From NCBI RefSeq assembly GCF_036885605.1, contig NZ_CP142523.1, forward strand, positions 806,001 to 870,000: 64,000 nt of DNA. Reading direction: 5' to 3'. The position numbers were made by a program, and so were the translations under genes. The notes beneath the pieces are model-generated. The model was not told where the DNA came from. It did not search any database and saw nothing but the letters and a program-made list of their open reading frames with translations. This document shows, one piece after another, positions 1 to 7,260 of the stretch. Origin of the DNA: Janthinobacterium sp. TB1-E2. Lineage in GTDB: Bacteria; Pseudomonadota; Gammaproteobacteria; Burkholderiales; Burkholderiaceae_D. Within the stretch, counting starts at the first letter, position 1, and the number at the start of each line of letters is the position of its first letter.

Positions 1-576
1 CGGGAAGCCAACGCCGTCTTCATCCACGTAGCTGTCGAGCTTGGCTTTCGCCTGGCGCAAGGCATTCACGGATTCGTTGCGGTTCAGCTTATCGACTTTC
101 GTCAGGATGCAGTGGATCGGTTTGCCCGTCGGGGCGAACCATTCCAGCATCTGGATGTCCAGGTCGGTGAACGGGCGGCGCGAATCCATGATCAGGATCA
201 AGCCGGCCAATTGTTCGCGGCGCTGCACGTAGTCGCCCAGCAGGCGCTGCCAGTGCAATTTGGCCGAGCCCGATACTTCCGCATAGCCGTAGCCCGGCAA
301 GTCGACCAACAGGCATTCGATCTCTTCGACGATGGTGGCATCCTTGCGGTGCTGCGCCACATGGGCGCCGCCGATGGAGAAGTAGTTGATGTGCTGGGTA
401 CGGCCAGGTGTCTTGGAGGCGAACGCCAAGCCTTTCTGATTACACAAGATGTTGATGGCGGTCGATTTACCGGCATTGGAGCGGCCGGCAAAGGCGATTT
501 CCGGCACCGTGGTATCGGGCAGGTCACGCAATTGGTTGACGGTCGTAAAGAAGCGGGCTTGCCAGAGTTTTGACAT
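1..576 (-). CDS. engB: Ribosome biogenesis GTP-binding protein EngB/YsxC (partial, C-terminus cut by window edge)
   Basis: A GTPase of the TrmE-Era-EngA-EngB family needed for assembly of the large ribosomal subunit (family knowledge). The minus strand reads 192 open codons from the ATG at 576 and leaves the window before a stop, so only the extreme C-terminus is missing. G1 is GRSNAGKST (residues 31-39), the switch region is KTPGRTQ (55-61), G3 is DLPGYG (92-97) and G4 is TKVD (159-162). About fifteen residues between the switch region and G3 look like a lineage-specific insertion. It diverges from the cytochrome c4 gene, a common arrangement in Burkholderiales. Identity is secure from the four G motifs. 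Confidence 0.96.
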   Translation of the reverse strand, partial: MSKLWQARFFTTVNQLRDLPDTTVPEIAFAGRSNAGKSTAINILCNQKGLAFASKTPGRTQHINYFSIGGAHVAQHRKDATIVEEIECLLVDLPGYGYAEVSGSAKLHWQRLLGDYVQRREQLAGLILIMDSRRPFTDLDIQMLEWFAPTGKPIHCILTKVDKLNRNESVNALRQAKAKLDSYVDEDGVGFP

Positions 577-597
577 GGGAGTAGTAAAGCAACAAAA

Positions 598-619
598 GGG
601 AGCGATAAGGGAGCGATAA
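598..619. repeat. Perfect 11-bp tandem repeat in the engB leader
   Basis: GGGAGCGATAA occurs twice head to tail. It begins 22 bases upstream of the engB start codon, inside the likely 5' untranslated region of that gene. A short palindrome, ATTGTACAAT, lies about ten bases further upstream. Function unknown; it may be chance. Confidence 0.6.
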
Positions 620-762
620 CGCCAAGAAGCTATTGTACAATAAGGGGTTGTTTATTGTTGCCGGCGTAGCAGCGATGCGGCTTGCGGCCCTGAAAATAAA
701 GCAAAAATCCACAGGGCGCGGCAATGTCCACCACTAATTTCTCACTGTCTCAGGGTGCCTGA

Positions 763-1434
763 ATGAATCGTGCGTTTTCACCGTTGTTCAAATCCATGCT
801 GCTCGCTTTGCTGGCTGTATCGGCAACTGCCTCTGCGGTCGAAGCACCGAAACCGGCCGTCAAGGCTGACGCTGCCAAGGGCGCTACCCTGTACGCCGAT
901 GGCGATGCGGCGCGCGGTCTGCCTGCCTGCGTCTCCTGCCATGGCGCGGCCGGCAATTCGACCATCACGGTCAATCCGAAGCTGGCCGGTCAGCACGAAA
1001 GCTATATCTACAAGCAATTGGTCGACTTCACGACGCCGCAGCGCAACCAGCCCGTCATGACGACGTACGCGAAGATGCTCAGCGACGCCGACAAGAAGAA
1101 TATCGCTGCCTACCTGGGCACGCAGCTGTCCAAGCCGGGTGCCGCGAAAAACAAGGATACGATCGACCTGGGCAAGAAAATCTACCGTGGTGGCATTGCT
1201 TCCAAGCAAGTTGCAGCCTGCGCCAGCTGTCATGGCGCGATGGGCAATGGCATTCCCGTCCAGTATCCGCGCATCGCCGGCCAGCATCAGGATTACACGG
1301 TGGCCCAGTTGACGATGTTCCGCAGCACCAAGGCCGATGCCCGCAAGAACAGCGCGGAAATGCACACCATCGCCGCCCGCATGTCGGATGACGAGATCGC
1401 CGCCGTGGCCGATTATATCGCCGGCCTGAAGTAA
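763..1434 (+). CDS. Cytochrome c4-type diheme c-type cytochrome
   Basis: A periplasmic diheme electron carrier that in relatives delivers electrons to terminal oxidases. The 223-residue product starts with a Sec signal peptide (hydrophobic run at residues 11-24, ending near ASA-VEA). It has two heme-binding motifs, CVSCH at 56-60 and CASCH at 153-157, in two homologous halves. The methionine-containing segments PVMTTYAKM and AEMHTIAARM are candidate axial ligands. Length and two-domain layout fit cytochrome c4. It is followed by a terminator and then resB-ccsB, which encode the system that attaches heme to such proteins, so cytochrome and assembly factors lie side by side. Confidence 0.93.
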   Translation: MNRAFSPLFKSMLLALLAVSATASAVEAPKPAVKADAAKGATLYADGDAARGLPACVSCHGAAGNSTITVNPKLAGQHESYIYKQLVDFTTPQRNQPVMTTYAKMLSDADKKNIAAYLGTQLSKPGAAKNKDTIDLGKKIYRGGIASKQVAACASCHGAMGNGIPVQYPRIAGQHQDYTVAQLTMFRSTKADARKNSAEMHTIAARMSDDEIAAVADYIAGLK

Positions 1435-1481
1435 GTTTTCATAGTGGCAAGAGATTGCCAGGCGCAGCAGCGCGCGTGAAC

Positions 1482-1514
1482 AAGGGCGGCCGTCTCAACG
1501 GGCTGCCCTTTTTC
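1482..1514 (+). terminator. Rho-independent terminator after cytochrome c4
   Basis: AAGGGCGGCC and its near-complement GGGCTGCCCTT enclose an eight-base loop and run into a T tract. It separates the cytochrome gene from resB. Confidence 0.7.
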
Positions 1515-1619
1515 ATGGCAGGGGCCAAACAGGAGTATGCTGCCGCCTTGCGCGGAGAAACACTCTGCTCCATGCCTACATTTTCTTGAAGATTGCATAT
1601 CCCGTATGAGTATCCACGT

Positions 1620-3716
1620 ATGAGCACAGGCACGACCGGAATCGAGTTAAAGACCCAACGCCGCAGCCTGGCTGAATTCGTCGAGCTGGTCTCGTCGATG
1701 CGCTTTGCGATCAGCCTGCTGACCCTGATCGCCGTCGCATCGATCATTGGCACCGTGCTCAAGCAAAACGAGCCCATGCCCAATTATGTCAACCAGTTCG
1801 GTCCGTTCTGGTTCGCCGTTTTCGACAAGCTGAGCCTGTATTCCGTGTATTCGGCCTGGTGGTTCCTCGTCATCATGGGTTTCCTCGTCGCCTCGACCTC
1901 GCTGTGCATCGTGCGCAATGCGCCGAAGATGCTCAAGGACATGCGCAGCTGGCGCGAAACCGTGCGCGAGCAATCGTTGCGCAATTTCCACCACAAGCTG
2001 GAATGGCAGGCGCCGCTGCCACGCGCCGTGCTGGCGCAGCAGATGGTGATGCGCCTGAAAGACGCCGGCTATGCGGCCAAGGTGGTCGAGAAGGACAACG
2101 CCACCTTGGTCGCCGCCAAGCGGGGCGCGGCCAATAAATGGGGCTATATCTTTGCCCACGGCGCCATCGTCATCATCTGCGTGGGCGGCTTGCTCGACTC
2201 GGAAATGCCGATCCGTGTGCAACAGTGGTTCTTCGGCAAGACGCCATTTGCCGGCAGCGGCGTGATCGCCGACATTCCCGCCCAGCACCGTTTGAGCCTG
2301 TCGAATCCTACGTTCCGCGGCAACACCATGATTCCGGAAGGTTCGTCGAGCAACACGGCCATCATTCCTCAGGCCGATGGCGTGCTGATCCAGGATCTGC
2401 CCATCACCATCCTGCTGAAAAAATTCCATATCGATTTCTACAGCACGGGCATGCCGAAGCTGTTCGCCAGCGATGTCGTGGTGACCGATCATGAAACAGG
2501 GAAAAGCTTCCCAGCGACCATCAAAGTCAACCAGCCGCTGCTGTACAAGGGCCTGGCCCTGTACCAGTCCAGCTTTGAGGATGGCGGCAGCAAGCTCAAG
2601 TTGACGGGCTTTCCCATGACGGGCAAGACGACGAAACGCTTCGATATCGGCGGCGAAGTGGGCGGCAGCACGCCGCTCGAGCGCAGCGATGGCAATTCCT
2701 ACACAGTGGAATGGTCGGGTTTCCGTCCGTTCAACGTGGAAAACCTCAGCGCGGGCCAGGATGTGGGCGCCGTCAGCAAGGCGGAAAGTTTCAACGAGAA
2801 GTTCTCGGTCGGCCTGGACAAGCGCCTCGGTTCAGCCGCGAAGAACGCGAACAACAAGGATCTCAAGAACGTCGGTCCTTCGGTGCAATACAAATTGCGC
2901 GACAAGACAGGCCAGGCGCGCGAGTACCAGAACTACATGCAGCCCGTCACGGTCGATGGCACGACGGTGTTCCTGGCCGGCATGCGCGTCAACCCCAGCG
3001 ACCCGTTCAGCTATCTGCGCATTCCCGCCGATGACAATTACAGCGTGAACGAATGGATGCGCTTGCGTGCCGCGCTGCAAGATCCGGCGCTGCGCCAGCA
3101 GGCGGCCACGCGCTATGCGGCGCGCGCCATGCCGCAGGCGAACGCGGAAGCCTTGCGCGGCCAGTTGCAGGAATCGGCCGCGAAAAGCCTGGGTATCTTT
3201 GCCGGCAATGGGCAAGAGGGCGGTTTCCTCGCCATTTCGCGTTTCCTGGAGAAAATTCCTGCCGCCGAGCAAGAAAAAGCGGCCGATATCTTCATGAAAA
3301 TCTTGAATGGCAGCCTGTGGGACTTGTGGCAGGCGGCGCGTGCCCAGGATGGCTTGAAAGCCATCGAGGCCGATGACAAGCATGGCCGCTTCCTGCAACT
3401 GGCGACGAATGCGCTGTCCGACAGCTTCTTCTATGGCGCGCCCGTGTATCTGCAACTCGACGACTTCACGGAAATCAAGGCATCCGTGCTGCAAGTGACG
3501 CGTTCGCCGGGCAAGAGCGTCGTCTACCTCGGTTGTCTGTTCCTCGTGATCGGCGTATTTTCCATGTTCTATATCCGCGAGCGCCGCCTGTGGGTGTGGA
3601 TCAAGGATGGCGAGGGCGGCAGCGAGGCCTTGATGGCCATGAGCACGCAACGCAAGACCCTGGATTTTGAAAAAGAATTTGAGAACTTGAAGGCAAAGCT
3701 GCCGCAATCGGCGTAA
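1620..3716 (+). CDS. resB: Cytochrome c biogenesis protein ResB (Ccs1)
   Basis: Inner-membrane half of the system II (Ccs) cytochrome c synthetase, which works with CcsA/CcsB to move heme across the membrane and attach it to CxxCH apocytochromes. About 698 residues: three membrane segments near the N-terminus (roughly residues 20-45, 65-95 and 160-185 in hydropathy by eye), a large periplasmic domain, and a last membrane segment near 635-655 followed by a short cytoplasmic tail. I start at ATG 1620, because the longer frame begins at a TTG with no better ribosome site. The upstream sequence has no strong Shine-Dalgarno, so the start is approximate. ccsB follows after 64 bases. Confidence 0.93.
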   Translation: MSTGTTGIELKTQRRSLAEFVELVSSMRFAISLLTLIAVASIIGTVLKQNEPMPNYVNQFGPFWFAVFDKLSLYSVYSAWWFLVIMGFLVASTSLCIVRNAPKMLKDMRSWRETVREQSLRNFHHKLEWQAPLPRAVLAQQMVMRLKDAGYAAKVVEKDNATLVAAKRGAANKWGYIFAHGAIVIICVGGLLDSEMPIRVQQWFFGKTPFAGSGVIADIPAQHRLSLSNPTFRGNTMIPEGSSSNTAIIPQADGVLIQDLPITILLKKFHIDFYSTGMPKLFASDVVVTDHETGKSFPATIKVNQPLLYKGLALYQSSFEDGGSKLKLTGFPMTGKTTKRFDIGGEVGGSTPLERSDGNSYTVEWSGFRPFNVENLSAGQDVGAVSKAESFNEKFSVGLDKRLGSAAKNANNKDLKNVGPSVQYKLRDKTGQAREYQNYMQPVTVDGTTVFLAGMRVNPSDPFSYLRIPADDNYSVNEWMRLRAALQDPALRQQAATRYAARAMPQANAEALRGQLQESAAKSLGIFAGNGQEGGFLAISRFLEKIPAAEQEKAADIFMKILNGSLWDLWQAARAQDGLKAIEADDKHGRFLQLATNALSDSFFYGAPVYLQLDDFTEIKASVLQVTRSPGKSVVYLGCLFLVIGVFSMFYIRERRLWVWIKDGEGGSEALMAMSTQRKTLDFEKEFENLKAKLPQSA

Positions 3717-3780
3717 GCTGCGCTGAGTTGGATTGGCTGAGTTTCGGGACGCTGCAGCGCCGCCGGGAATGGAGAAAATG

Positions 3781-4932
3781 ATGGAATTGGCAAACAAGCA
3801 AATATATACGCAGGAACCAGGATTTTTCAAGCGCCTGAGCCTGATCGATTGGCTGTATGGCGCCGGCTTGCTGGCCGCCTCCCTGTTCGGCCTGATGCGT
3901 TTTGGCGCCTTCATGGATATCTATGAAAAAGCCATCCTGCTGGCCGCGGCGCCCACGTTCGCGTGGCTGGGGTGGTACTGGAAGCCCGTGCGCTGGCTGA
4001 TCCCCGTGGCGGCCGTGCTGTCGCTGTTCGCCATCGAGCTGTATGCGGGCCACCTGGAGATGGCGAACCAGAAATTCTTCCTGAAATACATCTTGTCGAG
4101 CCAGTCCGCCATCCTGTGGATGGGCACGCTTTTCGTGCTGTCGACCCTGTTCTACTGGATCGGCCTGGTGGCGCGCTCGGAATTCGGCTCGTCCGTCGGT
4201 TCCCTGCTGTGCTGGGCCGGCGTCGTGCTGGGCCTGACGGGCATGCTGGTGCGCTGGTACGAGTCTTACCTGATCGGCGCCGACGTGGGCCACATCCCCG
4301 TATCGAACCTGTATGAAGTGTTCATCCTGTTTTCCCTGATCACGGCCATGTTCTACCTGTACTACGAGCAGCATTACGCGACGCGCCAGCTGGGCGCCTT
4401 CGTCATGCTGGTCATTTCGGCGGCCGTCGTGTTCCTGATGTGGTACACGGTCACGCGCGACGCGGCAGAAATCCAGCCGCTGGTGCCGGCCCTGCAAAGC
4501 TGGTGGATGAAGATCCACGTGCCGGCCAACTTCATCGGCTACGGCACCTTCGCCCTGTCGGCCATGGTGGCTGCGGCCTATCTGCTCAAGTCGAGCGGCT
4601 ATCTGGTTGACCGTTTGCCGTCGTTGGAAGTGCTCGACGACGTCATGTACAAGGCTATTTCCGTCGGTTTCGCTTTCTTTACGGTAGCCACCATCCTGGG
4701 CGCCCTGTGGGCGGCCGAAGCATGGGGCGGCTACTGGTCGTGGGATCCGAAAGAAACGTGGGCGCTGATCGTCTGGCTCAATTATGCAGCCTGGCTGCAC
4801 ATGCGGTTGATGACGGGCTTGCGCGGCCGCGTCGCCTCGTGGTGGGCGCTTGTGGGCTTGCTGGTGACGACCTTCGCGTTCTTGGGCGTCAACATGTTCC
4901 TCTCTGGCCTGCATTCTTACGGCAAACTTTAA
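3781..4932 (+). CDS. ccsB: Cytochrome c biogenesis protein CcsB/CcsA (ResC), heme handling protein
   Basis: Polytopic membrane partner of ResB in system II cytochrome c maturation. The 383-residue product has about eight hydrophobic segments and the heme-handling WWD motif near its C-terminus, visible as WGGYWSWDPKETW. Conserved histidines before and after it (near IHVPANF and WLHMR) would hold heme. I chose ATG 3781 because GGAG at 3771-3774 sits six bases before it; ATG 3769 and 3778 are in frame but worse placed. In Bordetella-type naming this protein is CcsA; databases also call it CcsB or ResC. Confidence 0.93.
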   Translation: MELANKQIYTQEPGFFKRLSLIDWLYGAGLLAASLFGLMRFGAFMDIYEKAILLAAAPTFAWLGWYWKPVRWLIPVAAVLSLFAIELYAGHLEMANQKFFLKYILSSQSAILWMGTLFVLSTLFYWIGLVARSEFGSSVGSLLCWAGVVLGLTGMLVRWYESYLIGADVGHIPVSNLYEVFILFSLITAMFYLYYEQHYATRQLGAFVMLVISAAVVFLMWYTVTRDAAEIQPLVPALQSWWMKIHVPANFIGYGTFALSAMVAAAYLLKSSGYLVDRLPSLEVLDDVMYKAISVGFAFFTVATILGALWAAEAWGGYWSWDPKETWALIVWLNYAAWLHMRLMTGLRGRVASWWALVGLLVTTFAFLGVNMFLSGLHSYGKL

Positions 4933-4954
4933 TGACAGAAGCGTCATGAACGGC

Positions 4955-4997
4955 CCGGAAAAACTGGTGTAAGGTATATCCAATCACCTTTTTCCGG
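4955..4997 (+). promoter_or_regulatory. Long imperfect inverted repeat covering the msrP ribosome-binding region
   Basis: CCGGAAAAA at 4955-4963 pairs with TTTTTCCGG at 4989-4997. GGTG and CACC extend the stem inwards across small mismatches, leaving a loop of about 15 bases. The right arm overlaps the first bases of the msrP Shine-Dalgarno (GGAG, 4996-4999), so a folded transcript could limit msrP translation. It could also be a transcription pause or the end of the ccsB transcript. No function is proven. Confidence 0.4.
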
Positions 4998-5004
4998 AGC
5001 CGCC

Positions 5005-5982
5005 ATGTTGATCAAGCGCAGTCCCAACGGCATTGAGTTGCCGTATTCTTCCGAAATTACGCCGCGCGCCGTATTCGAATCGCGCCGCAGCTTCATCAAG
5101 CAAGTGGCGCTGGGCTCCGTGTCCAGCGCGGCCTTGCTGGAAATGGCCAGCCGCGAAGCGTTCGCGCAAGGCACCAATCCCAAGCTGGCTGCCAAGCTCA
5201 ATCCCGCCTATTCGGCGCTGGACAAGCAGACGGCCTATAAAGATGCCACCAGTTACAACAATTTCTACGAATTCGGCACGGACAAGAGCGATCCGGCGCA
5301 AAACGCGGGCACCCTGCGCACGCGGCCGTGGACGGTCAGCATCGAAGGCGAAGTCAAGAAGCCGATGACCCTGGACCTCGACGCGCTGCTGAAGCTGGCG
5401 CCGCTGGAAGAGCGCGTCTACCGGCTGCGCTGCGTGGAAGGCTGGTCGATGGTGATCCCTTGGGTCGGTTACTCCTTCTCGGAAATCATCAAGAAGGTCG
5501 AGCCGACGGGCAATGCCAAATACGTGGAATTCATCACCCTGGCCGACAAGAAACAGATGCCGGGCGTGGGCAGCCGCGTGCTGCAGTGGCCCTATACGGA
5601 AGGCTTGCGCATCGATGAAGCGAACCATCCGCTGGCGCTGCTGACCTTGGGCATGTATGGCGAAACCTTGCCGAACCAGAACGGCGCGCCCGTGCGCATG
5701 GTCTTGCCGTGGAAATATGGTTTCAAGTCAGCCAAATCCATCGTCAAGATCCGTTTCGTCAAGGAACAGCCGCGCACGTCCTGGAACCTGTCGGCGCCGT
5801 CCGAATACGGGTTTTACTCGAACGTGAACCCCAACGTCGATCATCCGCGCTGGTCGCAAGCTTCCGAGCGGCGCATCGGCGAAGACGGTTTTCTCGCGCG
5901 CAAGCGCAAGACCCTGATGTTCAACGGCTACAACGATGTCGCTTCCCTGTACGCGGGCATGGATCTGAAGAAGTTCTTTTAA
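5005..5982 (+). CDS. msrP: Protein-methionine-sulfoxide reductase catalytic subunit MsrP (YedY)
   Basis: Periplasmic molybdopterin enzyme that reduces methionine sulfoxide in envelope proteins, taking electrons from the membrane heme protein MsrQ. The 325-residue product carries a Tat signal, RRSFIK at 27-32, followed by a hydrophobic stretch and an AFAQ cleavage region. The expected molybdenum-ligand cysteine is C143 in RLRCVEGW. Length matches the family. It ends nine bases before msrQ, so the two form an operon as usual. A hairpin overlaps its ribosome-binding site. Confidence 0.96.
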   Translation: MLIKRSPNGIELPYSSEITPRAVFESRRSFIKQVALGSVSSAALLEMASREAFAQGTNPKLAAKLNPAYSALDKQTAYKDATSYNNFYEFGTDKSDPAQNAGTLRTRPWTVSIEGEVKKPMTLDLDALLKLAPLEERVYRLRCVEGWSMVIPWVGYSFSEIIKKVEPTGNAKYVEFITLADKKQMPGVGSRVLQWPYTEGLRIDEANHPLALLTLGMYGETLPNQNGAPVRMVLPWKYGFKSAKSIVKIRFVKEQPRTSWNLSAPSEYGFYSNVNPNVDHPRWSQASERRIGEDGFLARKRKTLMFNGYNDVASLYAGMDLKKFF

Positions 5983-5991
5983 GGAAAGACC

Positions 5992-6645
5992 ATGGCCCTC
6001 AATCCCACAGCCAGGCAGTTGTCGCTGCTGAAAAGCCTGATCTTTTTGCTGGCGCTGCTGCCGTTTGCACGCATGGTCTGGCTGACGTACACGGGGCAGC
6101 TGGTGGAGCCGCTGGAATTCATCACGCGCGGCACGGGCGACTGGACCCTGTATTTCCTGTGCATCAGCCTGGCGGTGACGCCCTTGCGCCGCTTCACGCA
6201 GTGGAATTGGCTGATCAAGCTGCGGCGCATGCTGGGCCTGTTCGCCTTTTTCTACGCGGCGCTGCACTTCACCACGTTTTTATGGTTCGATCACTTTTTC
6301 GATGTGCAGGAAATGTGGAAGGACGTGCTCAAGCGTCCGTTCATCACGGTAGGCTTTATCGCTTTCGTGCTGCTCATTCCGCTGGCCGTGACGAGCACGA
6401 ACGGCATGGTCAAACGACTGGGTGGCAAGCGCTGGCAGTGGTTGCACCGGCTGATCTACATCATCGCGCCGCTGGGCATCTTGCACTTCTGGTGGATGAA
6501 GGCGGGCAAGAATAATTTCGCGCAACCGATCCTGTTCGGCAGCATCGTCGCGCTACTGCTGTTAATCCGCGTTTATTTCGCCTGGAGCAAGCGGGAGAAA
6601 AGCGCCAGGGCGGCCAAGGCTGCCACCCCGGCACGCTCGACCTAG
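5992..6645 (+). CDS. msrQ: Protein-methionine-sulfoxide reductase heme-binding subunit MsrQ (YedZ)
   Basis: Inner-membrane b-type heme protein that passes electrons to MsrP. The 217-residue product has about six membrane helices in the ferric-reductase-like fold. Histidines lie in AALHFTTF, WLHRLIY and ILHFWW, the usual heme-ligand positions. GGAAAG lies upstream of the ATG. Its TAG stop at 6643-6645 sits in the palindrome CCTAGG, which also supplies the stop codon of the convergent lptM-like gene, so the two genes overlap tail to tail by four bases. Confidence 0.95.
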   Translation: MALNPTARQLSLLKSLIFLLALLPFARMVWLTYTGQLVEPLEFITRGTGDWTLYFLCISLAVTPLRRFTQWNWLIKLRRMLGLFAFFYAALHFTTFLWFDHFFDVQEMWKDVLKRPFITVGFIAFVLLIPLAVTSTNGMVKRLGGKRWQWLHRLIYIIAPLGILHFWWMKAGKNNFAQPILFGSIVALLLLIRVYFAWSKREKSARAAKAATPARST

Positions 6646-6824
6646 GTTGCCGGCACGATCACCGGTGGCGGCGGCACGGGCGCCGGTTCGACGGAGCCTT
6701 TGGCTGGCGCGCCTTTGGCCGCGGGTGGCTTGGGCAGGTACAGGGGGCCGGTCTGGCCGCAGCCGGCCAGGACGCTAGAAACCACAATGGCGGTGCCGAT
6801 ATAAAACGCTGAGGATGACTTCAC
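6642..6824 (-). CDS. lptM: Small LPS translocon maturation chaperone-like lipoprotein (LptM/YifL)
   Basis: A 60-residue lipoprotein. The signal peptide ends in the lipobox VLAGC (C22), followed directly by GQTGPLYLP, the hallmark of LptM (YifL). LptM helps LptD oxidise and assemble in the outer membrane of E. coli. The tail is rich in proline and alanine. The start is a GTG at 6824, chosen because it begins a normal lysine/serine-hydrophobic signal peptide; longer in-frame starts give no signal. In many proteobacteria lysA follows this gene, but here msrQ converges on it. It is divergent from cyaY, the common arrangement. Confidence 0.85.
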   Translation of the reverse strand: MKSSSAFYIGTAIVVSSVLAGCGQTGPLYLPKPPAAKGAPAKGSVEPAPVPPPPVIVPAT

Positions 6825-6864
6825 GATTAGAATCACGGTTTGATTAAGATCTTTGGAGTGTAGC

Positions 6865-7194
6865 ATGAGCGAATCGGAATTCCTGGCCCTGGCCGAAGCC
6901 ACCCTGACCCAGATCGAGGCGGCGCTGGACCGGCTGAACGATGAAGACGTGCTCGACGTCGAATGCAGCCGTAGCGGCAATGTGCTGGAAATCGAGTTCA
7001 TCGATAACGGCACGAAAATCATCGTCAACAGCCAGGCCCCCATGCGCGAAATGTGGGTGGCCGCCCGTTCCGGCGGTTTCCACTACAAGCGCGTGGGCGA
7101 CGAGTGGATCAACACGCGCGACAGCTCCGAACTGTTCGCGGCCCTGTCGGCCATGGCCAGCGAGCAGGCGGGCGCGCCGGTGGTCCTGAAGTAA
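6865..7194 (+). CDS. cyaY: Iron-sulfur cluster assembly protein CyaY (bacterial frataxin)
   Basis: Small acidic iron-binding protein that modulates iron-sulfur cluster assembly by IscS. The 109-residue product starts MSESEF; the ATG at 6865 has GGAG six bases upstream, better than the longer TTG frame. The N-terminal helix is strongly acidic (LDRLNDEDVLDVE), the region where frataxins bind iron. The central sheet has the family pattern with REMWVAARSGGFHY and WINTRDSSEL. A strong bidirectional terminator follows. Confidence 0.95.
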   Translation: MSESEFLALAEATLTQIEAALDRLNDEDVLDVECSRSGNVLEIEFIDNGTKIIVNSQAPMREMWVAARSGGFHYKRVGDEWINTRDSSELFAALSAMASEQAGAPVVLK

Positions 7195-7216
7195 TTCTGA
7201 CTGCCGTGGCAATAAA

Positions 7217-7247
7217 AAAAGGGCAGCCTTTGCAGGCTGCCCTTTTT
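7217..7247. terminator. Bidirectional rho-independent terminator between cyaY and mrcA
   Basis: AAAGGGCAGCC and GGCTGCCCTTT form a perfect stem around a six-base loop, with A and T tracts on the two sides. It can therefore end both converging transcripts. Confidence 0.92.
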
Positions 7248-7260
7248 GCATGATTACCGT

